Assembly: GCA_002813895.1 (NCBI GenBank)
Contig: CP024912.1
Location: forward strand, 124,001 to 188,000
Origin: Cyanobacterium sp. HL-69
GTDB lineage: Bacteria; Cyanobacteriota; Cyanobacteriia; Cyanobacteriales; Cyanobacteriaceae
Length of the DNA: 64,000 nucleotides
Reading direction: 5' to 3'
Under the pieces are notes generated by a model. That model worked only from the letters and a program-made list of their open reading frames with translations. It did no database searches and was not told the origin of the DNA. Position numbers and translations under genes: made by a program. This document shows positions 8,833-18,126 of this stretch, one piece after another (the first letter of the stretch is position 1; each line of letters begins with the position of its first letter).

Positions 8833-10368
8833 TTAGTTGTCCATTTGCCTTAATGCTCTAGTTTCGTCAAGGAGAGCTTCAATTTCTTCGTCGGAGGGTT
8901 GTCTGACGTAGTTAATTTTTATTTCTTCGAGTAGATCATATAACAGAGATTCTACAACTTCAAGGTTATGTTTTGCACCTACGGAAAGGGTTAGAGTGGA
9001 GCCTGATTTTGTAATAATTTTTTCCACATGGTCATCAAATACGGGATCTTCTTTTAACATTTGTTGAATAGTTTTTAATAGTATTGAATATACTTGGGTA
9101 GATGTTCTTTGACTAATATTTTGAGGAAATTTTGCTAAACCAGGAAGATGAGCGACACTTTGATAAGCGGGAGATTCGGTAATACTTTTTTCGATAAGGT
9201 AGTTTAGTAAGTCTTCTACTTCGGGGCGGATTTCTGGTAATACTTGATTGGCTACTAATTCAATAACTAATTTGAAAATTTCTCCAATTTCGTTAGTATC
9301 GTTTATGTCGATATATTCTTTTTGAGTATTTTCAGGAGATAAAGAATTTTCTATGTAACCATCTTTGATAACGTTTTGTAATTGATTGAGAATTCTTAAA
9401 ATAATTACTTCGGTAATATCCCCTGCAATACTGGCAACAAATCCTTGACTGGCTTGTCTTTTAATAGATTTTAAGGAAATTAATTTACTTTCATCAAGTC
9501 TGACTGCTACGGGGATTATTCTTAACCATCGTAGGGTTGGTAAAAAGAATATTAGATCATACCAACGCCAAAAAATTGCGTCTTGGATTTTGATTCCGTG
9601 ATAGCGTAGGCTAATGACAAATGACCTTAGCAAGAAGTCAGCAAATATTATGACAATAAAGGGAAAATCTATTAAGCCGAAATAATCTACAAATTGACCA
9701 TTTTCACCGATGGGACGATAATAATTAGTGTTAATTAAGGGGGCAATTTCTCTTTCAAAAAAGGTTAATTCTTCGTCTATTTGTCCTTCTAAGTGATCCG
9801 AGTTCCAAAAGTTTTCAAAGGCTACGGTGGCAGAGTCACGAGGATTTGAGATGGGATCTGCCATGCGATCGCGCATTATATTTTTAATCTTTTCTAAGTT
9901 ACCACTTTTATTGGCTAACTGAAAAGGGTCTTGAGAAATCATTTCGGCACTCATTTCCCGTAACATTGCCAATACTTCCCTTGTTTGAGGAGAATCTAAA
10001 CCAGAGGCATCAATGGTATTTTGCAATTCAACAACGGTATCTAAATATTGTTGGGTATCTCGATAAGGCTCAATTCCTTTGACAGCATCATACTCAATTA
10101 CCGTTTCTCGCACTGATTTTGGCACAATGGTAAGTCTGTAACCGTCGTACTCGTAAGGGCCAACTTTGAAATTGCCTACTGTAATCACTCCATTTAGCCA
10201 TATATCACGGAAGGGAATATAGGTTAAATCAAAGGCAACTACTCCCAAGTTAGCAAGGGAAACGAGCGCCATTAGTTTAGCCACATAGATATTATCAAAC
10301 CAGAAATTATAAATCCAAGATACTGGTTTGGTGGTTTTTTTGATATTTTTAACAATGGGACTTTTCAT
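8833..10368 (-). CDS. Membrane protein of unknown function with an ion-channel-like core
   Basis: A 511-residue protein not matched to a named family. One hydrophobic segment lies at about 33-55. After a soluble stretch of about 150 residues comes a hydrophobic block (about 235-300) that includes IDFPFIVIIFADFLLRSFVIS and DLIFFLPTLRWLRIIPVAVRL. The latter, with arginines after a hydrophobic run, vaguely resembles an S4/S5 region of voltage-gated channels. The C-terminal 200 residues are hydrophilic and helical. No pore signature was seen. It is upstream of, and on the same strand as, the riboswitch-controlled transporter, but 327 bp apart with its own upstream region. Confidence 0.75.
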   Translation of the reverse strand: MKSPIVKNIKKTTKPVSWIYNFWFDNIYVAKLMALVSLANLGVVAFDLTYIPFRDIWLNGVITVGNFKVGPYEYDGYRLTIVPKSVRETVIEYDAVKGIEPYRDTQQYLDTVVELQNTIDASGLDSPQTREVLAMLREMSAEMISQDPFQLANKSGNLEKIKNIMRDRMADPISNPRDSATVAFENFWNSDHLEGQIDEELTFFEREIAPLINTNYYRPIGENGQFVDYFGLIDFPFIVIIFADFLLRSFVISLRYHGIKIQDAIFWRWYDLIFFLPTLRWLRIIPVAVRLDESKLISLKSIKRQASQGFVASIAGDITEVIILRILNQLQNVIKDGYIENSLSPENTQKEYIDINDTNEIGEIFKLVIELVANQVLPEIRPEVEDLLNYLIEKSITESPAYQSVAHLPGLAKFPQNISQRTSTQVYSILLKTIQQMLKEDPVFDDHVEKIITKSGSTLTLSVGAKHNLEVVESLLYDLLEEIKINYVRQPSDEEIEALLDETRALRQMDN

Positions 10369-10724
10369 TGGTTTTGATAATTGTTGTTGATAAATAATAA
10401 TTTATTCAAAATAAATATTATCCTATAACCCTTAATAAACAAGTATTTCAACCTAATACCTGCACGGATTTAGCATTCTGGCTCATCCACCACTTGCCCC
10501 ATTAAAGCACTTTTTCACCAAATCCCATTTGATACCTTTAAAGATTTCACTACTGACATAGCAATGTTTTATTACACTTTATAAAGTTTTTAAAGAAAAT
10601 ACTCTATAGTAGATAATAAAATAATATACTTTAATCAATAGTTGTCTCCTGTTAGGGCTGAGAAATAACAATCTAAATACTAGCCATAGCAAGGAATAAA
10701 GAAAAAAAATTGAGCAATATACTT
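10369..10724. other. Divergent intergenic region, no gene seen
   Basis: About 355 bp between the hypothetical membrane gene (minus) and pyrC (plus). It is AT-rich near both ends and more mixed at about 10450-10560. No small photosystem peptide, tRNA or recognisable riboswitch was found; it presumably holds both promoters. Confidence 0.6.
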
Positions 10725-12038
10725 ATGACATCAGATTTATTGATTAGACAAGCTGAAATATTTTTACCTGATGGGGATATTTTACTAGGAGACGTACGGG
10801 TAAAACAAGGTAAAATTGCAGAAATCGGCACAGATTTAGAAGTGGGAGACGAAAGAATAATCGATGCTCAGGGGTTAACTCTTTTACCTGGAGTAATTGA
10901 TCCTCAAGTACATTTCAGAGAGCCTGGTTTGGAGTATAAAGAAGACTTGTTTACCGCTTCTTGTGCCTGTGTCATGGGGGGAGTTACCTCTTTTCTGGAA
11001 ATGCCTAATACTCGCCCCCTAACCACTACCCAAGAGGCTTTGAATGATAAGTTATACAGGGCTTCTCAAAAGTCTTTGGTCAATTACGGCTTTTTTATGG
11101 GTGCCACGGCGGATAATTTGGATGATTTGCGAGATGCTAACCCCAGTTGTGGTATTAAAATATTTATGGGTTCATCCCATGGGGCTTTGTTGGTGAGTAC
11201 GGAAGAACAAATTGAGCCGATTTTTGCCAAAGGAAGCCGTTTAATTGCGGTTCATGCGGAGGATCAGGGTAGAATTGTAGAAAGAAAAAAAGAGTTTCAT
11301 GGTATTACAAAACCTGCTATCCATTCCACCATTCAGGATGAGACGGCGGCGTTAAATGCCACTAAGTTGGCTTTGAAGTTGTCCAAGAAGTATCAGCGTC
11401 GGTTACATATTCTCCATTTGAGTACGGGCATTGAGGCGGAATATTTACGGGAGCATAAGCCTAGTTGGGTTTCTACGGAAGTAACCCCCCAACATTTATT
11501 GTTAAATACCGATGCCTATGAAACCATTGGCACTTTTGCCCAGATGAATCCCCCGTTGCGATCGCCCGAAAACAATGATATATTATGGAAGGCGTTAATG
11601 GATGGTGTGATCGATTGCATTGCTACTGACCATGCACCCCACACTTTGGAGGAAAAAGCGAAGGAATATCCTAATAGTCCTTCGGGAATGCCGGGGGTAG
11701 AAACTTCTTTGCCTTTGATGTTGACGGAGCATAAAAAAGGACGGTGTACCCTTGCCCATGTGGTCAAATGGATGTGTAGCGCCCCTGCTAAATTATATAA
11801 TATACCGAATAAAGGTGCGATCGCCCTTGATTATGATGCCGATATAATCTTGGTGGATTTAAAAAATCATCGTCCTGTGTTACGTGAAAACCTGCAAACT
11901 AAATGCGGTTGGAGTCCTTTTGAGGGTTGGAGTTTAACAGGCTTTCCAGTTTATACCATCGTTGGTGGTCAAGTCGCCATGGAAAAAGGTATTATTAACA
12001 CTGAGGTAAGAGGTAAAGCCCTTTCTTTTGATGCTTAG
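10725..12038 (+). CDS. pyrC: Dihydroorotase
   Basis: Zinc amidohydrolase closing carbamoyl-aspartate to dihydroorotate in pyrimidine synthesis. Motifs are LLPGVIDPQVHFREPG, FLEMPNTRP, KIFMGSSHGALL, the HAEDQ region, LHILHLSTG, and the terminal CIATDHAPHTLEEK with the catalytic aspartate. The first metal histidine of the common HxH is replaced by Gln (PQVHF); my recollection is that this is normal in the DDQVHFREPG subgroup of dihydroorotases. The frame opens at a TTG (10710), but the ATG at 10725 gives the usual N-terminus MTSDLLIRQ and is preferred; it makes 437 residues. Confidence 0.94.
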   Translation: MTSDLLIRQAEIFLPDGDILLGDVRVKQGKIAEIGTDLEVGDERIIDAQGLTLLPGVIDPQVHFREPGLEYKEDLFTASCACVMGGVTSFLEMPNTRPLTTTQEALNDKLYRASQKSLVNYGFFMGATADNLDDLRDANPSCGIKIFMGSSHGALLVSTEEQIEPIFAKGSRLIAVHAEDQGRIVERKKEFHGITKPAIHSTIQDETAALNATKLALKLSKKYQRRLHILHLSTGIEAEYLREHKPSWVSTEVTPQHLLLNTDAYETIGTFAQMNPPLRSPENNDILWKALMDGVIDCIATDHAPHTLEEKAKEYPNSPSGMPGVETSLPLMLTEHKKGRCTLAHVVKWMCSAPAKLYNIPNKGAIALDYDADIILVDLKNHRPVLRENLQTKCGWSPFEGWSLTGFPVYTIVGGQVAMEKGIINTEVRGKALSFDA

Positions 12039-12237
12039 ATGTTGGGAATTAAGTGTTATTAAGTTCGGATAAATCTTTACCATGAGAAATCCCCCAGAAT
12101 TGGGGGATGTTTTGCGGACGAAAAACCGATCCTCTTCATAACTGATTACTCAAACATGATATTAGGTTGTGGGAAAATACAAGAATGTAAGTAAACTTTA
12201 ATTATCCATTCTCAATTATCCATTATCCATTAAGATT

Positions 12238-12432
12238 ATGATTTCTGTAAAAGTTCCCTCCATTGCCTGTGAAGTATGTGCTGAAACTATTACCAAGGCT
12301 ATCATCAATAGTGAGCCAAAAGCTCAAGTTACGGTGGATATACCTAATAAAATAGTTAATGTGGAAACTCTAGCTAGTGTAGATATTATTAAAGGTGCGA
12401 TCGCCCAGGCTGGTCATGAGTGCGCTGATTAG
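12238..12432 (+). CDS. atx1: Atx1-type copper chaperone (HMA domain)
   Basis: A 64-residue single heavy-metal-associated domain. The metal site is CEVC (C11, C14) in the loop after the first beta strand, preceded by the conserved PSIA. A histidine at about position 60 in AQAGHE matches the position of the histidine known to affect copper binding in the Synechocystis Atx1 protein. Length and layout match that chaperone, which carries Cu(I) to the CtaA and PacS ATPases for thylakoid plastocyanin and oxidase. No copper ATPase gene is in this window. A terminator hairpin follows immediately. Confidence 0.88.
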   Translation: MISVKVPSIACEVCAETITKAIINSEPKAQVTVDIPNKIVNVETLASVDIIKGAIAQAGHECAD

Positions 12433-12446
12433 CTAAATCTTTTTTA

Positions 12447-12475
12447 CCCCTCTACTTCACTGGAGGGGATTTTTT
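12447..12475 (+). terminator. Rho-independent terminator after atx1
   Basis: A hairpin with CCCCTC (12447-12452) pairing to GAGGGG (12463-12468) and a T-rich tail begins 15 bases after the atx1 stop codon. Confidence 0.85.
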
Positions 12476-12783
12476 GTGTATCGATTTGTAACAAAATTAC
12501 CTTTCCTTCTTGTTTTGGGGCTTTTTTTGAGCTAATATAAGACTATGTTTAATATAGTAGAAATCTGACTGTTTGTACTTAAAAAACTTTAGCTTTCTAT
12601 TGTTTTACAGGATAACATAAAAGTACCCCCCGAACAATAAAGAATCTATTTTTCGAGAAAAAATTAATACTTCGACACAAAAAAACAGAAAAAAGGGAAG
12701 GAACATTTTAAGATAAAATCAAATTCGGGCAAAAGTAGATAATTGCCTAAATTATTTGATTAATTTCCCCGAAGCAAAATAGA
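12476..12783. other. Upstream region of speB, no gene seen
   Basis: About 310 bp of AT-rich sequence before speB. The distance suggests a long leader or upstream promoter, but I recognise no structured RNA or conserved peptide. Confidence 0.5.
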
Positions 12784-13662
12784 ATGAAGCAGTTTTTAGA
12801 ATCAGAAGTTATATCTAATTACCAAGAATCAGAAGTAGTTATTTTACCGATTCCCTATGAAGTAACCACCACCTATCGTAAAGGTTGTGAATATGGTCCA
12901 GATGCGGTGTTGGAAGCCTCTGATCAATTAGAATGCTATGATGAGGAGCTAGGTATTGAAACTTGTTTTTGTACTAAAATTTTTACGGGCGATCGCATTG
13001 CAGACACAAGAAAAAATCCTGAACTAACCGCAGAGCAAATGTTAGAAGCGACCAAAGAAGCGGTAAAAAAAATGGTGGCAGACGGTAAATTTGTAATCGG
13101 TATTGGGGGAGAACACGCCATCACCACAGGATTAGTACAAGGTTATTTAGAAAGTATTAATGAACCTTTTACAGTAGTACAAATAGATGCCCATGGAGAT
13201 ATGCGCCATGAGTTTGAGGGTTCTATTCATAATCACGCCTGTGTGATGAGGAGAGTATTAGAACTAGGATTACCAACCCTTCCCGTGGGCATTCGGGCTA
13301 TCTGTCAGGAAGAAGCAGATTTAATCAAAGAAAAAAACATTCCTGTCATCTGGGCAAGGGATATTTATTACAACCCCCACTGGATAAACCAAGCCTTAGA
13401 AAAAATCACCACCAAAAAAGTATTTATAACCATGGATTTAGATGGTTTAGATCCTAATTTTATGCCAGGAGTTGGTACCCCTGAACCGGGGGGGCTTGAC
13501 TGGTATCAAATTTTGGCATTTATGAAGGCGATTTTTAATGGTTTTGAGGTGATTGGTTGCGATGTGATGGAATTAGCTCCCACTAAAGATTCAGTGGTAT
13601 CAGAGTTTACCGCCGCTAAGTTAATTTATAAGTTAATAGGTTATTGGTACGTTAGTAAGTGA
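12784..13662 (+). CDS. speB: Agmatinase/arginase-family ureohydrolase
   Basis: Dimanganese hydrolase of the ureohydrolase family, most likely releasing urea from agmatine on the way to putrescine. The metal ligands are all visible: H111 in GGEHAITTG, D135, H137 and D139 in DAHGDMR, and D218/D220 in MDLDGLDPNFMPG. At 292 residues it is typical of SpeB. Some cyanobacterial members of this family act on guanidine or guanidino acids with accessory Ni chaperones; none is adjacent, so agmatinase is favoured but substrate is inferred. The gene stands alone and converges on the VKOR gene. Confidence 0.85.
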   Translation: MKQFLESEVISNYQESEVVILPIPYEVTTTYRKGCEYGPDAVLEASDQLECYDEELGIETCFCTKIFTGDRIADTRKNPELTAEQMLEATKEAVKKMVADGKFVIGIGGEHAITTGLVQGYLESINEPFTVVQIDAHGDMRHEFEGSIHNHACVMRRVLELGLPTLPVGIRAICQEEADLIKEKNIPVIWARDIYYNPHWINQALEKITTKKVFITMDLDGLDPNFMPGVGTPEPGGLDWYQILAFMKAIFNGFEVIGCDVMELAPTKDSVVSEFTAAKLIYKLIGYWYVSK

Positions 13663-13744
13663 GGAAATAGGGCATAAGGAATGCTCAGGTAATCAGGAGT
13701 TGTTAACAAAAGATCAAGTAATAGGCAGACACAATATAAATAAC

Positions 13745-13776
13745 AAAGAAAAAGCCCCTCGCCTGTGGGGGAGGGG
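13745..13776 (-). terminator. Terminator downstream of the VKOR gene
   Basis: On the minus strand, AACCCCTC and GAGGGGCTTTTT form a GC-rich stem followed by a T-run, just beyond the end of the VKOR gene. It sits in the convergent gap with speB and might serve both genes. Confidence 0.7.
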
Positions 13777-13803
13777 TTAGGTGGAAAATAAAATAAATTA
13801 GAT

Positions 13804-14811
13804 TTAACGGCCAGGTAAAGTGTATTTAAAATCGGTGTTGCCTGTGTATCCCGTTAACTGGGCTAAACGCTCAAGGGTTTGAGTACCCTCATAAACTTCC
13901 CCATCAATTAACCAAGTGGGAAATGCTCTCACAACTCCTTCGCATTTTTGAGGTTCACCATTTAAACCATCGGGGGTACATTCCACATGGGGTACGATAT
14001 TATAGGCTTCTTCCCCAAATAGTTGTTTTTGGTCATAACAGTGGGGACACCAGTAGGCAGTGTATTTTGTAGCACCTACGGAAGCCAAATGTTCGGCCAG
14101 TTCAATTTCCGCTGGCCCTGAGGTGGTGGTAATATCCCATCCTGTGGGGGGTTGAGGGGCGCTGTTGGGGCGAGAAATGGGAATTTTTTCTCCTGGGGCA
14201 ACGGGGGTTTCTTGATTGGCAATGGGGGCATTAACGTTGGAATATACTCCGATCGCCCCTACAATGGTTACAAGAACGACAATGGCACCAACAAATAAAA
14301 TTTGTCCTAAATCATCCCAATCATGACCCACAAAAGTCATGATAAGAAAACTGAGGGAGAATATTGCTGAACCAATACAATAATAACAAGCGGTTTGTAA
14401 CTCAAAGGCGAGAACATACATTAAATAACCGCTAAAGGTAGCCATGGCGAAACTTAGGGCAAGAATTAGTAACCAGCTATTGGCTTCTAGCTTTTGTCTT
14501 AATTTTTTCTTGTTTTCTGAAGAAATGCCGAGGGGAGCAAGGGATAAAACACCCATGGTAAGATACCCTAGCATACCAAATACGCTGAGGGGAGGCCCTG
14601 TTTTCCCAGCCGGATCGAGGGGATAGGCATAGGCACTGTCTAGAACGCTACCACAAGCCCCCGCTTCTTCTCCTGTGCAAACCACTTCACCGCCACCAAG
14701 GGAGGTTATTGTTAAGTATGAAGTTAATATAAGACCTATAAGGGCGATCGCACCTATAATTAAACGTGAATTTTTTTGTATCCACGGTACATTGCGACGA
14801 CGACGAATCAT
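13804..14811 (-). CDS. VKOR-thioredoxin fusion, disulfide-forming protein
   Basis: A 335-residue fusion of a vitamin K epoxide reductase-like quinone reductase (about 15-195) and a thioredoxin-like domain (about 240-335), as in the structurally known Synechococcus VKOR. Active cysteines are the loop pair C45/C53 (VVCTGEEAGACG), the quinone-site pair C142/C145 (TACYYC), and the thioredoxin CPHC at C255/C258. Membrane segments are seen at about 17-37, 76-96, 112-138, 143-162 and 170-190. The protein should oxidise thylakoid-lumen or periplasmic thiols and pass electrons to a quinone. It is not in an obvious operon. Confidence 0.94.
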   Translation of the reverse strand: MIRRRRNVPWIQKNSRLIIGAIALIGLILTSYLTITSLGGGEVVCTGEEAGACGSVLDSAYAYPLDPAGKTGPPLSVFGMLGYLTMGVLSLAPLGISSENKKKLRQKLEANSWLLILALSFAMATFSGYLMYVLAFELQTACYYCIGSAIFSLSFLIMTFVGHDWDDLGQILFVGAIVVLVTIVGAIGVYSNVNAPIANQETPVAPGEKIPISRPNSAPQPPTGWDITTTSGPAEIELAEHLASVGATKYTAYWCPHCYDQKQLFGEEAYNIVPHVECTPDGLNGEPQKCEGVVRAFPTWLIDGEVYEGTQTLERLAQLTGYTGNTDFKYTLPGR

Positions 14812-14906
14812 AATATTTTCTCTATATTTATTTAGATCTGAATTTTAGCAATTATTTTTTATTTCAGGTATCAAGGGGCAAAAGACAAAAAAGCCATTGT
14901 CCATTA

Positions 14907-15743
14907 TTAACTCCTCATCTCCTTAACTTTTTCGGGCTTTTTTTCTACAACTTCTCCTGCCGCCTCCACAAACTGAGATACCCTAGTAGGGTCAATGGTT
15001 TCATTTATATCACCTTTTCTTTTGATTGAACTTGCCACAATCACTCCATCGGCAGACCCCATCAATTCACTAATGTTATCTATGTCTGCACCACTACCTA
15101 TTAATACAGGAGTGCCGTTAGCCGCCTGTTGAGCCAGTTCCAAATCTTCGAGATTGGGGGGTAAACCAGTGGCCCAACCTGAAAGAATTACCGCATCAGC
15201 AAGACCTCTTTCAATGGTATCCTTAACAGCGTTGGTTAAATTAGGACTACCTAAAGGACGGGCGTGTTTTACCAACACATCAGCAAAAATGGCTATATCC
15301 TGCCCCAATTCTCGGCGGTAGCGTTGAATGTCGTGGGCTTTACCCTCTATCAACCCTTGGTCTGTAGCCATTACTCCTGTATAGACATTGACTCGGATAA
15401 ATTTTGCTCCCACACAAGAGGCGATCGCCAATGCGGTCATGGCATCATTACGCAAAACATTCAACCCGATGGGCAACATAACCAAATTCATAATGCGGTC
15501 AACTATAAGCGTCATGGCGCTTACCACCGCAGGATCTACTTTATCTTTAGTAAAAGGAGCATCAAAAAAATTTTCAATAATAATACCATCAACACCCCCA
15601 GCAGCCAAAGCCGTGGCCTCTTGCTCTGCCCTTTCCATGACGGCTTCTAAGTCTCCCCCCCATCGGGCAGAAGTAGGCAAAGGTAATAGATGTACTACTC
15701 CGATGATGGGATTTTTTTTGCCAAATATTTGTTCAGTGATCAT
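14907..15743 (-). CDS. btpA: BtpA family photosystem I biogenesis protein
   Basis: A 278-residue alpha/beta-barrel protein of the BtpA family. In Synechocystis BtpA is a peripheral thylakoid protein needed for stable accumulation of PSI reaction-centre proteins. The N-terminus IIGVVHLLPLPTSARWGG and the segments GVDGIIIENFFDAPF, GAKFIRVNVYTG and VLIGSGADIDNISELMG are characteristic. The C-terminal 20 residues are lysine- and glutamate-rich. The ATG start is at 15743. No operon partner is evident. Confidence 0.92.
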   Translation of the reverse strand: MITEQIFGKKNPIIGVVHLLPLPTSARWGGDLEAVMERAEQEATALAAGGVDGIIIENFFDAPFTKDKVDPAVVSAMTLIVDRIMNLVMLPIGLNVLRNDAMTALAIASCVGAKFIRVNVYTGVMATDQGLIEGKAHDIQRYRRELGQDIAIFADVLVKHARPLGSPNLTNAVKDTIERGLADAVILSGWATGLPPNLEDLELAQQAANGTPVLIGSGADIDNISELMGSADGVIVASSIKRKGDINETIDPTRVSQFVEAAGEVVEKKPEKVKEMRS

Positions 15744-15937
15744 AAAAATTTAATATATAGTCTGTCCTTGGTGAGCCGAAGTAGAGTCAGATTAATTTAT
15801 ATTCTTAGCAAGTTATTATTTTAATGGTGCGTGGTAACTTAGCCAAATATTTCTCTGTTTGGTGCCATACAAATCACAACCATCCTGATAGAATAAAGCA
15901 AATTATATTTACATGATCTATAGCTAATAATCTATCA

Positions 15938-17161
15938 ATGAATCAAGTTTTTTTTACCCATAAATGGTTCTCTTTTCGTCCATTAAAACTATTATCTTTG
16001 TTTTTTGCCTCTTATTTCACAATTCTTGTGATCGGTGGTTGGAGTATTCCTGTATTTTCTCAAAATACATCGGAAATTAGGGCAGTATGGTTAACCACGA
16101 GCGATACGGATACGATATTTGATCGTCCAAAAATGAAAGAGGCGATCGCCAATTTAGCCTCCATGAATTTTAATACTATTTATCCTGTGGTGTGGAATTC
16201 AGGCTACGCTCTCTATCCTAGCCCTGTGGCACAAAGAGCAGGAATACAACCTTTTGTCCATAGGGGATTTCAAGGACAAGAGCCTTTAGCAGAATTAGTA
16301 CAAGAAGCCCATCGTCATCGATTACTGGTGTTACCATGGTTTGAGTTTGGTTTTATGGCGCCTCCTACCTCGGAATTAGCCCTAAATCACCCCCATTGGC
16401 TAACTCAAGCCCAAGATGGTAGTCAAACCACTTCTAGTGCTGCGGGGGAGGTTGTGTGGCTCAATCCATTCCATCCAGAGGTACAAAAATTGATCACTGA
16501 TTTGGTGATGGAGGTGATGAATCGTTATGATATTGATGGCATTCAATTTGATGACCATTTAGCTTTACCTGTTGCTCTGGGTTATGACACTTATACTCGT
16601 AATCTTTATCGCCAAGAAACCAACGAAAATCCCCCTACTGATTTTCGGGATGCGGCTTGGGTGCGCTGGCGGGCGGATAAAATAACCAATTTTGTAGAAC
16701 AACTGAACCGGCAAATTAAGGCAAGAAAACCCAATGCCATTTTTTCTGTGTCTCCCAATCCTTACAGTACGGCGTATAATTCCTTTTTGCAAGATTGGTT
16801 AGACTGGGTAAGAAAAGACTTAATCAATGAGTTGGTGGTGCAAGTCTATCGGGCAGATTCTTCCGCTTTTCTTCGAGAAATTACCACCCCCGAAATTCGT
16901 GAAGCAAGACAAAAAATTCCTGTGGGAATTGGTATTTTAACGGGGTTAGGCAATCGTATTAAACCCATTGAATTTATCAGAGAAAAAGCCTTGGCAGCTA
17001 GACGGGAAAGGTTAGGAATTGCTTTCTTTTTCTACGGTAGTATGTGGAATAGAACTCCTGAACTAAAAGCCGAGAGAAAATCCCATTTCCGTGCGCTATT
17101 TCCCCGTCAATCCCATCGCACTGCTACTAATATAAATCCTTTGCCCCGTCACGGGATTTAA
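15938..17161 (+). CDS. Exported GHL10-type glycoside hydrolase-like protein
   Basis: A 407-residue protein with a signal or anchor segment at about 14-40 (LKLLSLFFASYFTILVIGGW) followed by a (beta/alpha)8-like catalytic domain starting EIRAVWLTTSDTDTIFDRP. This matches the DUF187/GHL10 family related to glycoside hydrolases. Conserved acidic motifs include LPWFEFGF, DGIQFDDHLALP and SPNPYSTAY. Likely exported and acting on a polysaccharide or peptidoglycan-linked sugar; substrate unknown. Its stop overlaps by a few bases the stop of the convergent phosphatase gene. Confidence 0.87.
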   Translation: MNQVFFTHKWFSFRPLKLLSLFFASYFTILVIGGWSIPVFSQNTSEIRAVWLTTSDTDTIFDRPKMKEAIANLASMNFNTIYPVVWNSGYALYPSPVAQRAGIQPFVHRGFQGQEPLAELVQEAHRHRLLVLPWFEFGFMAPPTSELALNHPHWLTQAQDGSQTTSSAAGEVVWLNPFHPEVQKLITDLVMEVMNRYDIDGIQFDDHLALPVALGYDTYTRNLYRQETNENPPTDFRDAAWVRWRADKITNFVEQLNRQIKARKPNAIFSVSPNPYSTAYNSFLQDWLDWVRKDLINELVVQVYRADSSAFLREITTPEIREARQKIPVGIGILTGLGNRIKPIEFIREKALAARRERLGIAFFFYGSMWNRTPELKAERKSHFRALFPRQSHRTATNINPLPRHGI

Positions 17162-18126
17162 TTGTTTTCTTGGCTAATGGCTTGGATAACGGTGTCATGG
17201 ATTTCTCCATTGGTTACTACAACCCCACGGTTATCATTCATTTTGGAGGCGGTGGCAAAGTCTAGGGGTTTACCATACATATCCGTTACTTTGCCCCCTG
17301 CTTCTTCCACCACGATCGCCCCGGCGGCATGATCCCAAATATTTTCTCTATAATTAGGATATTTTGGAGAAGGTAGGCGTAAATAAAGGGCAGCTTCCCC
17401 AGAGGAGACGATGCCATATTTGGCTTGGGAGTCCACCCGCACTGATTCGGTGGTAATGCCTACGGATTGGGCGATGGTATTTTGCAGAGATTGGTTTCCA
17501 TGACTGGCTTCGACACTTTCAACGAAACGAAAACGACTAACGTCTTCTTTGGTGACTACCTGTTGTTTGGTCATTTCACCCCCTGCTATGGGCATTCTAT
17601 AAGCCCCTTTGCCTCTCTGGGCGATAAATAACCATCCCATATCCCCTTGGCTTAATTGAAGGGCAGGGCAACCCAATAAGCCTAATTTTACCTCTCCTTC
17701 CACAATGAGGGCAAGGGCGATCGCATATTGATCTTGACGTAAAAACCCTTTTGTGCCATCAATGGGATCTAGTGTCCAGAAACAATCTCCTACAGTACCA
17801 TTACCGTAGTCTATCCAGTTCAAAACTTCCTCGGTGGTAGCAGAGGGAATAATATTTTTTACATATCCTGTAATTTTGTTAATGGTATCTTTGGATTCGG
17901 ATTTTCTTAATTCCGTGGCATCTTCTTCGCCGACGATGGGAATATCGGGAAAAGCCTCTTTCAATGCTTTACAAATCAGGGCTTGAGAGCCAAAATCAGC
18001 AACAGTTACGGGGCTTTTATCTTCCTTTTCTATGGCTTTGGGAATATTTTTTCTGACTTCCTCGCACAATGTCGCTGATTGTTGGATAGATGCGATCGCT
18101 ACTTCTGTAAGTCGATTATAGTTCAT
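17158..18126 (-). CDS. 3'(2'),5'-bisphosphate nucleotidase (HAL2/SAL1-like)
   Basis: Metal-dependent, lithium-sensitive phosphatase superfamily. Motifs are VGEEDA (about 66-70), LDPIDGTKGFLR (about 119-130) and WDHAAGAIVVEEAGGKVTD (about 262-280), all with intact metal ligands. The GTKGFLR extension and 322-residue length favour a HAL2/SAL1-type PAP phosphatase over simple inositol monophosphatase, so it probably removes the 3' phosphate from the PAP left by sulfate assimilation; dual specificity is possible. It converges on the GHL10 gene with a short stop-codon overlap. Confidence 0.85.
   Translation of the reverse strand: MNYNRLTEVAIASIQQSATLCEEVRKNIPKAIEKEDKSPVTVADFGSQALICKALKEAFPDIPIVGEEDATELRKSESKDTINKITGYVKNIIPSATTEEVLNWIDYGNGTVGDCFWTLDPIDGTKGFLRQDQYAIALALIVEGEVKLGLLGCPALQLSQGDMGWLFIAQRGKGAYRMPIAGGEMTKQQVVTKEDVSRFRFVESVEASHGNQSLQNTIAQSVGITTESVRVDSQAKYGIVSSGEAALYLRLPSPKYPNYRENIWDHAAGAIVVEEAGGKVTDMYGKPLDFATASKMNDNRGVVVTNGEIHDTVIQAISQENN

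Noticed and set aside
10887-10925. Loss of a catalytic metal histidine in PyrC (PQVHF instead of HxH)
   Set aside because: I recall the same Gln in a recognised dihydroorotase subgroup with DDQVHFREPG, so it is probably a family trait and not a defect.
15264-15650. Long plus-strand frames opposite btpA
   Set aside because: They are shadows of the strongly supported btpA gene.
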